Shown here one piece after another: positions 26,101-36,892 of a DNA stretch of 64,000 nt. Numbering within the stretch: position 1 is the first letter of the stretch; each line of letters begins with the position of its first letter. This DNA is from Welwitschia mirabilis (taxonomy: Eukaryota > Gnetophyta > Gnetopsida > Welwitschiales), in the NCBI GenBank assembly GCA_051453625.1, contig JBOZIK010000001.1, positions 29,013,138 through 29,077,137 of the forward strand. The letters are read 5' to 3'. The notes beneath the pieces were generated by a model that worked only from the letters and a program-made list of their open reading frames with translations, was not told the DNA's origin and searched no databases. Made by a program: the position numbers and the translations under genes.

Positions 26101-27148
26101 AATCAAAGAGATGTTCTACACTAGCATATCTTATGTGATCCAAAGAAAATTTTTATTCATTCGAACCATACTTTGGGAAGGGAGTTGGGCAATAGGAGTG
26201 GCTTCAATTGGTTCTTCATTTAAATCTTCTTCAAGTTCCTCATTTGCATCATGCTACTCAGTCTATTCTTTATCTGCTACCTATTGTTTACCCTCTAGTT
26301 CCTCTTCTACGCTAATATCTGTAAGCACATCATCAGTGCACCAAGTAGGTATGGGAAGACCACACTCTTCATCACTCTCTATGCATTTTGAAGGATTCCA
26401 TAGAAGCGATTTCTAAATTGGTCTAAGAGTAATGCTTATCAATTGAGGATGCCTACATCAATTGAAGTTTTCCATTGATTGAAAAAGCTAAATAAGGCCC
26501 ACATGCCTTACTTTTTCACTTTCAAGAGGATAGTGTAAGAAATTTAAGAGAAAAAAGGGGAGATCTCTCCAAAACTCATCCAACATTGCTAGCAAAAAAT
26601 GAAAATGAAGCTCATCAATTTTTTAAAAACTCCTCTCTAAGGTGAAGTACATTATTATACATGCTTCTTAAGCATAAAAATGACTTAGAATATCTTCCCT
26701 CTTGTAGCTACGACCTCTTCTTTTTAAGGGTTTTAAAAATGAGTTACTCAAACTGAGGGACAATGCAAGATTTTGGAGCTCCTCTCTTCAGCTTTATACC
26801 TTGCAGCCTCGTTCAAATAGCATCACTAATGGAATAAATATTGTTATGTATGTTAGAGGATCTATCATTCTAGTTCTTAAAAAACTATTTTTAGAGATCT
26901 AGCTCATGCAGTGTCAAATTCAATACATATGAAGTCCAACTAGTGGCTTGGAATGATTCTCACATTTATTTGTGATTAAGTATACTATCGTGTTTTGTAG
27001 CTGCCATGTCGTCTAGAGTTTTGGCAATGTGCTACAAGTGTGGTGAAAATGCTCTCTACTACATGTTTAGTCTATTTGTAAGAGTGGTTTCATAGAATAG
27101 TGGTGCGCTATTTTTAAAACCTTAAACTTCAATCAGTTCTATAATCTT
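26101..27148 (-). pseudogene. Decayed acidic protein-coding relic, unrecognised
   Basis: From about 26640 down to 26101 one minus-strand frame reads through as protein-like sequence broken only by isolated stops: DEFWRDLPFFLLNFLHYPLE, SEKVRHVGLI, WNPSKCIESDEECGLPIPTW, CTDDVLTDISVEEELEG, NEEPIEATPIAQLPSQSMVR. The C-terminal half is very rich in Glu and Asp. Many of the stops are TAG or TGA where Gln or Trp would fit. The same frame continues toward 27100 with more stops (MIDPLTYITIFIP, LFERGCKV), though a frameshift may lie there. The open Ser-rich plus-strand frame at 26111-26416 is its antisense shadow. I do not recognise the family. A transposon protein is likely, given the surroundings. 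The 5' end is lost in the N gap. Confidence 0.5.
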
Positions 27149-27248
27149 NNNNNNNNNNNNNNNNNNNNNNNNNNNNNNNNNNNNNNNNNNNNNNNNNNNN
27201 NNNNNNNNNNNNNNNNNNNNNNNNNNNNNNNNNNNNNNNNNNNNNNNN
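27149..27248. other. Assembly gap, 100 N
   Basis: A run of 100 N. It interrupts the decayed minus-strand frame on its 5' side and abuts repeat Y copy 2. Confidence 1.
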
Positions 27249-27465
27249 ATAAATTATAAATTACATGTGAATGTCATTATAATAAGTAATTAAATCTTGT
27301 TACCATAAAGGAAACACAAATCACAACATAATGTTGGATGAAGAAGTATAATGAAGTAGTTGAAAGAAAATATCATAGAGCATAGTATATACTTATTAAA
27401 GACAGTGTAAGACAAGTATGATGCTATAATACGTAATAATCATCAAAATCTCATAGGTCTATCTT
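27249..27465. repeat. Repeat Y, copy 2
   Basis: Collinear with 22907-23123. It starts directly at the gap edge, so it may be longer, and it joins repeat X without a spacer. Confidence 0.7.
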
Positions 27466-27466
27466 T

Positions 27467-27817
27467 TGGCTGAGAGGCCATCCCAGTTAGTTATCTTTCT
27501 GGGATAGTGTTACACCTTTTTTAAATTTTTTTTTTTAAAACTTATAAAACATCAAACTTACTTAATTTGGAAATGGTAGAGTTAATAAATGTTGAAACAA
27601 CAATTCTAATAAATTTTAAAACGGCAACGTTAATTTCTTTTAAAACATTTAACCTCATAATTTTTAAAATGGTAAACCTAATTTTATGGGGCCATTTTCA
27701 CCATTTAAAAAGGGCCAAACAAATGCACACAATTAAGACGTGATCAAAACACAGAAAACATTCATAAATCTTGGCTAACTTACAGATATATATACATATA
27801 ATATATATCTCAGCTAG
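27467..27817. repeat. Repeat X, copy 2
   Basis: It begins TTGGCTGAGAGGCCATCCCA, then GGGATAGTGTTACACC, then the body shared with 22298-22575, and ends in an AT palindrome and AGCTAG. It is the best-preserved copy of X in the window. Confidence 0.7.
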
Positions 27818-27820
27818 TAA

Positions 27821-27906
27821 ATAACCCCCATGGTAGATTAACCTCATACCCAATGGCTATCATAATAACCCCTATGTTAGATTAGCCTCTTACATGTCAG
27901 TTATCT
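27821..27906. repeat. Two 41-45-bp tandem units
   Basis: ATAACCCC(C/T)ATG(G/T)TAGATTA is repeated at 27821 and 27865, with a third partial start (AATAACCCTTA) at 27907. It lies between X copies 2 and 3. Confidence 0.65.
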
Positions 27907-27918
27907 AAATAACCCTTA

Positions 27919-28045
27919 TTTGGCCGAGAGGCCTCCCCACTGAATGTCTGGGATAGTGTTATCAGCTTACTTCTTATTTGAAAAACATTCATACATCTTG
28001 GCCAACTTATAGATATATATTTATATTATATATCTAAGCTAGTTT
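27919..28045. repeat. Repeat X, copy 3, internally deleted
   Basis: It has the X head (TTTGGCCGAGAGGCCTCCCC ... GGGATAGTGTTA) joined directly to the X end (CATCTTGGCCAACTTATAGA, AT palindrome, AAGCTAG). The approximately 250-bp middle is missing. Confidence 0.65.
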
Positions 28046-28551
28046 TAAATTTTCATATGATGTAAAATTCTTCTTTAACCACTACTATTTCACCATTACT
28101 TTAATATGTTATTAAAAATTCTATATTCCTATGTTTCTTTGAGATAGTTTACATTATATTAGAATCGTTAATAACATAATCCTTTAGCTCATTTAAAGTT
28201 GTTAAAATTGAATAATACTGTATCTTAATAGGCCAGTTAAAAGGAGTTGACACTAAAAGAATGTAAGATACGCGCAAAGTATATCATCTCAATGAATTGG
28301 ATGAAGGAAGAAACCTTTGCTGTTACGCTGATATTTATTATGAATAAATGCAACTGGGTATGATGCGGAAATTAGGTTATTTAGTCAATCCATCCGTGAC
28401 TTTAGAATAAATAAAAATAAATCAAAAAAAAATCCTTTAGAGTAACATGACCAATTTCATTGGATGTCCAAGAGAGTATAATCATTCTATCCTACTATTC
28501 CAGGAAATAATAAAACAGATTTTTAATCACACCAAAGAAGAGCTGCTTTGT
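28046..28551. other. 3' flank of the C2H2 gene
   Basis: No gene is seen. Possible minus-strand polyadenylation signals (AATAAA-like) occur around 28335. The 3' end of the transcript cannot be fixed. Confidence 0.35.
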
Positions 28552-29741
28552 TTAAATGAAATGTTTTAAATCCTCTTCACTTGGTGGAGGAGGTAAATTC
28601 AAATCGGGAATCGTAGGCCTCTGTTGTGCTCTTGATATTCCTGGTAGTTCAGCGTCTGATGCGGAATTCCCTGTATTTTGTGCCCTCTGCGTTACTGCTG
28701 CTTCCATGTCCGCTGCATAACTTCTTTGCCAAAAGTCTATAGTCCTTTGATTGTAACCGCTGGTAAAAGATCTCTGCATTTCTAAATTCGCAGGCACATG
28801 AGGAGGCAGAGACACTGCAACTGAACCAGCATCCTGGAACTTCCAAGCTGAACTAAATTGCAAATACTCCGTAATCCTTTGATTGTAATCCAGAATTGAA
28901 GATACCTGGAAAGGCGTAAGCACATCATCAGGCCGAGGCACTGCAAGTGAAAGATCATTCTCGGATGTGGAAGCCGAACTTAATTGGAAATAGTCTGTAA
29001 TAGTTTGATTGTAACCGGTAGTAAAAAATATCTGCATTCTTAAAGGCGCAGGCGCATCAAGAGGCTGAGACAATCCAAGTGAAATAGCATCGTGGGACGT
29101 CGAAGCGTCATAATTTCCACCTGTAAAACGAATTGTAAAACGCTAAATACAGTTGTAATATCTGAATCCATGGGAAGAAAACCAGTGCTACCTTTTTACT
29201 GTTTTACATAGCTATTAATATTTTTCCAGGGTTAAATCTCTGCTTACAACTGCCTAACCTCAAACTGTATTCAAAACTCAAAACTAGAAAATCTCTTTGA
29301 TTCACTGACGCCGTATTTTCCAAACATAACGTTAATCATAGAGTACTTCAACGGTATAACAATCTGAATATAATAACGTAAATGGAAGATGAATATCTTA
29401 CCCGTGGGACTACCAAACAGTCCGAAGCTAAATATATCTTGAATATTATGCAACTTTACTATTTAAAGTAAAAAAATTTACAGGCTGCAACTAAATTTAA
29501 GTTGTACTGTGAAAGACAAGTTTTACAAAGATGCCTAGTAATCTACAATCTTCTTACTTTCAGCAGATGAGGCCAGGTTTCTTCTATGGATGCTCATATG
29601 GCCACGTAAGGCAGCATAAGACGGAAGCATTTTTTCACAAACTTCACATTTCGAAGGAACCGTATGGATGCTCATGTGCCCACCTAAGGCTTTGCCAGAC
29701 GAAAACACTCGGCTGCAATGTGGACATACAGAAGGAGCCAT
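28552..29741 (-). CDS. Two-finger C2H2 protein with three internal repeats and EAR motif
   Basis: This is the one gene in the window that looks intact. The model is exon 1 29741-29558, intron 29557-29121, exon 2 29120-28552, giving 250 residues. The fingers are C6/C9/H22/H26 with a GKALGGH core, and C32/C35/H48/H52 with AALRGH in its place. Plant ZAT-type repressors have (Q/K)ALGGH fingers. Residues 67-196 form three tandem repeats of 42-44 residues sharing Y-N-Q-x-x-I/T-x-x-(Y/F)-x-Q. Residues 234-239 are DLNLPP, an EAR repression motif, near the C-terminus as in many plant C2H2 repressors. It is probably a nuclear DNA-binding transcriptional repressor; the target is unknown. An in-frame TGA precedes the ATG by six codons, and the 260 bp back to a TATA box contain no other ATG. 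The second finger's weak core could reduce DNA contact. I know no family with this repeat region. Confidence 0.85.
28717..29106 (-). repeat. Three coding tandem repeats of 126-132 bp
   Basis: The units are 29106-28975, 28974-28849 and 28848-28717. Each contains TTTGATTGTAA on the plus strand, encoding the Y-N-Q core, followed by a variable Pro-rich half. Unit lengths are whole codons, so the reading frame is kept. Confidence 0.8.
29121..29557 (-). other. Intron of the C2H2 gene, 437 bp
   Basis: The donor is GAAA|GTAAGA and the acceptor is TTTTACAG|GTGG, both close to the plant consensus. It is a phase 1 intron: the A ending exon 1 joins GT to form Ser62, and the exon 2 frame then stays open to the stop. 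If the intron is retained, translation ends at 29537-29535 after six more codons, giving a 68-residue two-finger peptide without the repeats or EAR motif. Confidence 0.85.
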
Positions 29742-29802
29742 ACCAGTCTTCTGACTTCCTCACTGTTTATTTCCCTGATGCGAACCAAAACAGGACAAAG
29801 AT

Positions 29803-29917
29803 TGAATCTGGATATTGCAGTAGCAAAACAAGATTATATTTCCAACACTTACAAAAATAAGAAACAGATTCAAGTTGGATATTGCAATAGCAAACAAGAT
29901 TATCTTTCCACTACTTT
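29803..29917. repeat. Tandem duplication in the 5' leader of the C2H2 gene
   Basis: 29803-29850 and 29870-29917 are near copies 67 bp apart, sharing GGATATTGCA(G/A)TAGCAAA and ACAAGATTAT(A/C)TTTCCA. They lie within the predicted untranslated leader, upstream of the ATG at 29741, and introduce no ATG. Confidence 0.7.
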
Positions 29918-30031
29918 GGAAATCTTGATATGTTGAACGTTAAGGGAAAGGGCCTTCACTATAAATCCAAAAAACCGTCCGTTGCAGCAGCGCAGTATCT
30001 CCTAAATAGTAGTCTGGACTCTGTAACCTCT

Positions 30032-30039
30032 TATTTATA
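30032..30039 (-). promoter_or_regulatory. TATA box of the C2H2 gene
   Basis: TATAAATA in minus-strand sense. A transcription start near 30000-30007 would give a leader of about 260 nt with no ATG before the proposed start codon, which supports both the promoter and the start choice. Confidence 0.6.
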
Positions 30040-30059
30040 CAGTGGAAACGGGAAGAGAC

Positions 30060-32779
30060 TTTCACTTAGGTTTTAATCCTTAGTAAAAAGGAGTGGAATG
30101 TGAAATATAACATGAATGCTTTTGTTGACAGACTTTTTCCAAGAAGTGAACTTATAACCACAAAGTGACCTTTGTAGACTACTCTTATATTTTACACTTT
30201 GTTATTATTTTGATTTAAAATTTGTTAAAATTCACTAGATCCAAAATTCCAGTAAAAACCTTATCTTCATTAAAATATCTTAATTTCTAACACATGATGT
30301 AAAAACCTTGTCTTTGTTAGTTACTTTCACTTGTGACCTTTCAAATAACACTAAAAGTAACTAATATGTAATTGTCTATGCATTGTAAGTTTCATTCATT
30401 TATGTGTAACTGAAATTACATATACAATGTAATGCTTATTTAATAGAAAATTTTGACATACGGTTTTTAAAGTGTTGTTTTTTGATTTCTTGGGTTTATT
30501 TAGGCAATGCTTGTTTACAGAGCAAGTTTATAGCTTTCTACATAGGTTTTAAGAGATTTATCTTTCATTGTAGGTTTTTGCATTTTTATGTATACATTAA
30601 TGAGGGTGGACGTTTGGGATTATGGAAACTATAGTTCTGGAGAAGGAGGAACATGAAAATGATACCAGATCTTTGGCATATGAAGATTGAAGCACTAGAG
30701 ATGACAATACATTATGTTTTATGAAATGTTTATTAAATACTTAAATTTGAGAGGCTTGCGAAGTTAAAACAAAAAAGGAGTAGCATAAGTTGGAAACTAG
30801 TGAGATGTCATGATTGACAACACAATGATGGGATAACATTTGGTATGAGAGATTGATCGATTGGGATGAGTGATTATTTGTAAACTAGCAAACTAATTTG
30901 TAATAACTGTATACCCTTGGTATTTATTTGAAAAGAAACAAAATTTATGTTTAAAGGGATAAAATGTTAGATGACTGCACTTCAAAGTCCATAGACTTAT
31001 AGATTGATGCTAATCACATAGAGAAGAATGATAAACGAATAATGATTTGTCTATATACATTTTATTGAATAACGTAGGATGAGAATTTTTTCTCATGATT
31101 TTTTGATTAATAACAAAAGTTTCATAGTTGAAAAGGCATACAAAATAAAACTTTAAACATAAGGTACCTAACACTAAGGTGTGGGAAAAGTTAACGAAAT
31201 GATAAACACAAGTGTCATATCCACTATGGCATACGTTAAAGAATGTTAAAGGAAAATAAAATTAGAGAAAAAAATGAATTGGTCAAAACTCCTAAACATG
31301 ACGCAACGATGGAATTAGCCAAGGAAGTCAAGGATTGAAAGAAAACTTATTCAAATTTAGTAAGATTAGATAAAATAAGTTTAAATTCTTAGAAGCAAAG
31401 AACTTCATTAGCATGAGAAGGAGGAGTTAGAAAGTTTATAGAGAAGTAAGAATACTTTTAATGGATGATAAATATTCAACTCTATGTAAAGAATTAGTTT
31501 CATATACAACATCTAAAGGAAATAAAATTTTGGCTTTCCTTTAAAAGATTATAATGGAGGAATATCTAGCATAGTAAGATCTTGTATTGAAAAACACAGT
31601 TAAGTGAAATTCTCTCATAGATAAAAATGAAAGTAATTAAGATAAGAAGAATCAAGTTTTATTTTTAGGTTTCTGTTATAGTTAAACCTAAACTTATCAT
31701 TAGATAATGAGGTTGGGGGGTGATGTCTTGGTATGATATTAGTAATAACTAAAAACCTTCTACGGTATTATAAGAATAAGAGGTTTGTGGCTTTAGATCT
31801 TCTATTTTTGTTGCAATGCTAAAGAAAAGAAAGAATTGTTTTCATGGATTTATTATTCCTATTATATTTAAAAAATAGTTTGTGCTTGTATTAATGTAAT
31901 TTTTTTAATAGTTTGAAAAATGACTCCTCATTTTCTATGACGATGGATATGTTACCAAGCCACATAAATACAGGTACTTTTTATTTTGATACTTTTTTCC
32001 ACTTACTATTCCATAATTCTTCACATTTTACATTAGGTACCCTTATATATTTTATTTTTCATTTGAGAAGCATCTTTTTTATTTTATTTCAATTATTGCA
32101 AGAGGATGTAGCTGTGAAAGATATAGTAAGAATAACCAGTAAGGTTTTAAATGTGATTTACAAGATGAAGAAGTTTAACTAAAACAAAAAAAAAAAAGAG
32201 AACTATGACCAAGAAAAATTCACAGAACTACTGATTTAATGAGGGCTATCCAAGGTCCTTTTAAGGAATGCAAACATGTCTTAGATCATTTCTAATGAAG
32301 AATTAAAGGATGTGAGTTTCACGTTTTAAAGAAACATAGGCTTAAGTTTTGAAACTTGAGTCTAAAAAGATGTTTATTATAGCATTTTGGACAAAGTTAA
32401 AGAGATTTTGGGTAAATCAAAAGCCTAAGAACTAAGTTATACCTAAAGCCAAAGCTCTCTAACTTCAAGATGAAGGAAAGAATATCCATTGATAAGTTGA
32501 TCTATCAATTGTTTAGCATTAAGATGAAGATAAAAGAGAAAGAATAAGATATTATTATTTTTAAATATTTTATTTTATCCTACAAACATCTATTCATGAC
32601 GTTTCCTTGTGAAAATGATACTGTAGAGATTAACATAATGATCCTAATACTTCTATTGGGATAGATGATGAAAACCATTATAATAATATCTCATAGAAAT
32701 ATTTGATAATTATAGGATCCTTGATTTAAAAAAAAAAATCTAATTATAAATCATCTAGATCTATTTCAAGATGTATAAA
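30060..32779. other. AT-rich stretch upstream of the C2H2 gene
   Basis: The first 200-300 bp may hold regulatory sequence for the minus-strand gene, including a TTGAC W-box core at 30125-30129. Further right, 32560-32780 could be the protease/pre-integrase part of the Copia relic that follows, but I could not align it convincingly. No intact gene is seen. Confidence 0.4.
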
Positions 32780-33440
32780 AAAAGTAATACAAAGTATAAG
32801 AAACGTTCTTCTATAATTAAAAGTGGTATTTAAGAAGGAATGTTAAAATCTTTAAAAAAAAAGAAAAGGATAGATAACATGATAAAAATATTATTTTAAT
32901 AGGAACTATGTGTACAAAATATAATACAAGATGAATTCTTTTGGTCATGAAGAAAGAAGGAAAGACATCTAAATTTGGTACACAATTGTGTTTGAAACTA
33001 CTCTCCTTAATTATTCTTAAGAAGTGCATAATATTTTATCATCTTTATTAATAAAACAAATAGAACAAGATATGAATTTTATTATTAAGAGAAAAGTTCA
33101 ATTTCTTCAAGAATTTAAATAATTAAAATCACAACTATCAAGAAGTACTTAAAAGAAAAAAATAAAGTTCCTTAAGATAGACTATGAAGAGGTTTACATC
33201 TCAAAAGAGTTTAAATCATGCTATAAATCTAAGGGAATCATGAGGCATTTTATGATCCGTAATAATCCACGATAAAATGGAATATATATTTGAAAAAAAT
33301 CATAATTTATGTGTAATACTAAGGAAAAAGCACTACAAGATGAAAAAGTACAAAGAATACAAAGAGAAATAAGAAAATATATAAATGGTAAAACCCTTAA
33401 AAATAGAGGAAAATATCTATGAGACAAGAAATAAGTTTAT
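32780..33440 (+). pseudogene. Decayed Copia integrase
   Basis: Plus-strand reading across frames near 33030-33110 gives the integrase segment that precedes the catalytic core's second half (FITFID-like, then KVQFLQEFK). Near 33180-33270 it gives ISKEFKSC, then KGIMRHFMIRNNPR and a stop where Gln is expected, then NGIY. This is the conserved DxGGEF...F...GI.RH.T...PQQNG block of Ty1/Copia integrases, in which D and E of the DDE triad sit. The N-terminal Asp region is too decayed to confirm. The element continued right but no RT motif is clear. Confidence 0.65.
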
Positions 33441-34656
33441 TATTTATTATGAAAATAAGATTGTTAAACCTTTTAAATACAATTAATGTATTTATCTAAG
33501 ATAATCTTAAAATCATAAATATCATCCTTCATTTAGCTAAAATAATCCTCAGCATGATTAAAGAATTCTTATTTAAATTGTAAATTGAACTACATAGTAG
33601 TAAAGATCAAAAAAAAAATTACAAAAATAAATGAAGGTCTTTTCTAATGTATAAAGAAACAAAATATAAAAGTTTAATTATTGAATAAATTTTTCTATGA
33701 AACTTCTTAAAACTACTAAAATTAAATAAAAATTTAAATTGGAGTATAATTAAAGTAGTGAATCCATTTCTTTAATTATATCATAAGAAAGGAAAAAGTT
33801 AGATGTTATAGTTAAATACTAAATGAAAGCACGCAATGAGTATTTTATTTATAAAAAATACTTCTATCCAATTTCATAGGAACTAAAAAGATGGAAATCT
33901 TATCCTATGTACAAATAATTTACTTTTATAAATACCATTAGTATTTATAGCTCATCAAAAAGAAATTCAAGATTTCTATGAATAAATAGGTGGGGAAGAA
34001 CTAGAAGAATTTTACTTTGTATTGAAAAAATCACAAGGTAAACTAAATTATAATGATTACTAAGTATAGTAGACTTTTTTATTTTTTTTCTTTTTTGTTT
34101 TCTTTCCTTTTTTTTTTTGGAGGAAGGCTATTCAAGAAAATAATTTCATATATAAACTTCTAATCAATAAAAAACATAAAAGTTTATGGATTCTAAGAGA
34201 ACTTCTCAATGAAAAAGTAATTAAAAAAAGGAATGCTAGAAAACTAGTTAGAACTTTATCTAGAGAAAACTATTATATTAATTAAGAGAAGGAAAATAAA
34301 TATATTAATAAGCTATACAATTTATTTTGAAAATGGAACTATAATAAATTATTATTTATACAAACTACTATATATACTAAAAGGACTATTCTAAAATATA
34401 GATGTTTAATTCTTTATAGGTCTACCTAATTTTAAATTAGAAAATAAATATGTCATGAAAAGAGTAGACGCTAGTTATGAGGAAGTACAAAGACCATCAT
34501 TTTAGATGGATATTTTAGTTTTATGAGTTTATTTTAACATGAATTATTACAATGTATGGACATAAGGCTAGATTTTAGCATAGATAGTTATAAAACAACT
34601 AATGGATAATAAAAGTCTATAAATAGAAGTTTTCTGAATATAGTTTATAAATTTGA
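33441..34656. other. AT-rich stretch, probably rest of the Copia relic
   Basis: It lies downstream of the integrase relic, where RT and RNase H would follow. I see only faint, unconvincing matches and no open frame of note. Confidence 0.35.
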
Positions 34657-34729
34657 AATAGTATAACTCAGTTAAAAGAGTGTTAAATTGAAGACCTAGA
34701 AGTTATATATCTAATCCATGCACTCTAGA
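34657..34729 (+). pseudogene. tRNA-Phe(GAA) relic or tRNA-derived SINE head
   Basis: ATAACTCAGTT..AGAG (D-arm and A-box), TTGAAGA with GAA at 34690-34692 (anticodon loop), and TCTAATCCATGC (T-arm and B-box) occur in the order and spacing of plant nuclear tRNA-Phe. Most differences are G to A or C to T. The acceptor stem does not pair, so it is not a working tRNA. No poly-A tail was identified, so a SINE origin is unproven. Confidence 0.55.
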
Positions 34730-35899
34730 TGATTACTATATTATCCTATCAAATATTAAAGAGAAGACAATATAAGAGAATACAATTTAAAAAAGAGAGA
34801 GGATTTGAATACTTACGTGGATCTAGAAATAATTCTATGATTAAAATAAGGCTTTCATAGCAAATATCATTAACATCTAATGTAGTTATTTTGAGTTTAA
34901 ATTAAATGTCAAAATATAAAACATTTCATTCTTTAAAATTCTATCATTGGTAATCCAAGATTTCATCAAACATATAGATCTACTTAAAGATTTAAATGAG
35001 TATTTAATCCTAAGATGCAAAATATTAAATAGTATAGAAATTTTTCAAATTTTTTATTCCTAATGAAATACAATATAATGATTTATTATATGAAATAAAT
35101 GAGTATAGATGTTATTTCCTTTATAACATTAAATCATAAGAGCCAAATATACAAGATTCACATTTTTATTTATCTTAACATTGGAGAGTAATCTAGATAA
35201 AATTGTAAAACCCAAAACTAGATCTATAGTATCCTAAAAGTATTTTGAAAATGTTCTTTACATTTAGTCATTTTTCATAAATGGATTATAATTCATCTTT
35301 GTTTAGATCTTATCAAATATTCTAGGTTTAGATATTAATAAAAAAGTTCTTTATTTTTATGAGATAGATCATGTTTAAATTTCTTCTATACATTTTTAAA
35401 ATATGGCGTATTAATTCTATTAAAACATTTATACTTATTGCCAATGTAGAAAATTTCAACTTTTTTATAAAGAATATACAAATTAATATAGTTATTTCAA
35501 TAACAAAAGCTATTCTAAAAGAGAAATAAATTTTGAAATTAAATATTTCAAAGAAAAATAGTCCTGAGCAAGTCATGAATGTAAGACATAATGATATATC
35601 TTCTAAACAAATAATTTCCTGTTATTCAAGTATTTCAACATATAATCAAATATCATTTTTACCTAGAACAATTTCAAACATATTTGAATCTTTATAGAAT
35701 GATTTTCAAAAAAAGCATACTTAAAATTATTAAACCACATGTAGAGGAATATTTGTAAGAATAGTGTGAAGATAGAATAGTTTTAAATAAATACTAAATT
35801 TAAAATAATAAAATACAAAAAAAGTACTTTGACTTAGTTTCTTTAAAGATAGTAGATTCTAATATGATCCTTCCATTAACTTATCTATGTTAAGCTATT
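34730..35899. other. AT-rich stretch left of LINE
   Basis: No gene is seen. The final 30 bases (35866-35897) resemble 46088-46120, suggesting that the LINE at 35900 landed in a copy of a dispersed repeat. Confidence 0.4.
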
Positions 35900-35981
35900 G
35901 CGAGCCTGCGATGAAGGATAAGCTATATGTAATCCCTGATTGCCGCCTTCCACTCCCTGGGCTATAGGGTTTTCCAAGATT

Positions 35982-36892
35982 ATGGACTCAAAGGAAAATG
36001 CAAGCCCAACAAAAGTTCAGCACTCATGGGTCGAGATACTTGCAAACAACCGAAACGCTAAAGCAGGCTTCAAGTTAGATTTCCTCACGCGGTAATTTTC
36101 ATCAAATGAAGTGGTCATTGAAGAAGAAGAATGGAATGCTGATGCGACCCATTGGGAAAATACCCTAATAGGCTTCGTATATGAATTAAAACTACCACTT
36201 CTAAGAGTCCAAAACTACATCAGAAGCAGATGGGGAGGAGAAGAAATAGTCTCGGTGTCCTTTATTCAAAAAGGTATTTTTCTGTTTAAGTTCCAATCAA
36301 AAGACAATATGCTTAGTATTTTAGAAAAGGGGCCATGACCTTTTGACACCAGATCATTGATTCTTAAGTCATGATCCCCTAATTCACTGATAGAAATAGA
36401 GAGGGTTACGCATTTTCCGATCTGGCTAAAGTTACCAAACCTTAACCTACATCTATGGTTAGCAAGGGTTTTATCAGGAATCACTAGCGTCGTCGGATGA
36501 CAGATCTGCTCAGACACTATTACGGCAATACATCAGAGACTAAGCTATACTAGAATCTGCGTAGAAATCTCTCCAAAATATGACCTCCCATCATTCATCA
36601 TGATAAAAGGCCTAGGAGGGGTGACCTTGAATCATAGGTTGAAATACGAGTGGATGCCCTCTAAATGCACTATATACATTTGCTTTGCGCACTAGATGGA
36701 TAAATGTCCAAAGAATAAAAAATTCAAGAAAATATGGCAGCCTCTAAATGCAGGCCCTAGCTCCTCCACTGCTAGGATTTTTTTGGAGGAAGCTGAAAAG
36801 GTGCAAACAGTGCAAAACCTCTGTGTTATGGAGGATCCCAATGCTTCCACAAGCTTGTCTAAGTTCTGCCTCCTCTCGAATCAGCTTAACTA
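35982..36892 (+). pseudogene. LINE ORF1 relic (DUF4283 and CCHC knuckle)
   Basis: From the ATG at 35982 a single frame runs about 300 codons with only five stops. It contains HSWVEILANNR, then a DUF4283 domain (WENTLIGFVYELKLPLLRVQ, KGIFLFKFQSKDNMLSILEK, PFDTRSLILKS), then RICVEI and YEWMPSKCTIYICFAH with KCP, a degraded zinc knuckle. Each stop corresponds to a likely Trp (TGG to TGA) or Gln (CAA or CAG to TAA or TAG). ORF1 proteins bind the LINE RNA. Confidence 0.8.

Noticed and set aside
26111-26416. 101-codon Ser-rich plus-strand open frame
   Set aside because: It is antisense to the Glu/Asp-rich part of the decayed minus-strand frame; Ser runs are the complement of GAA/GAG-type codons.
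29531-29936. Two plus-strand open frames of 109 and 72 codons
   Set aside because: They are antisense to the zinc finger exon and its leader, with no domain of their own.
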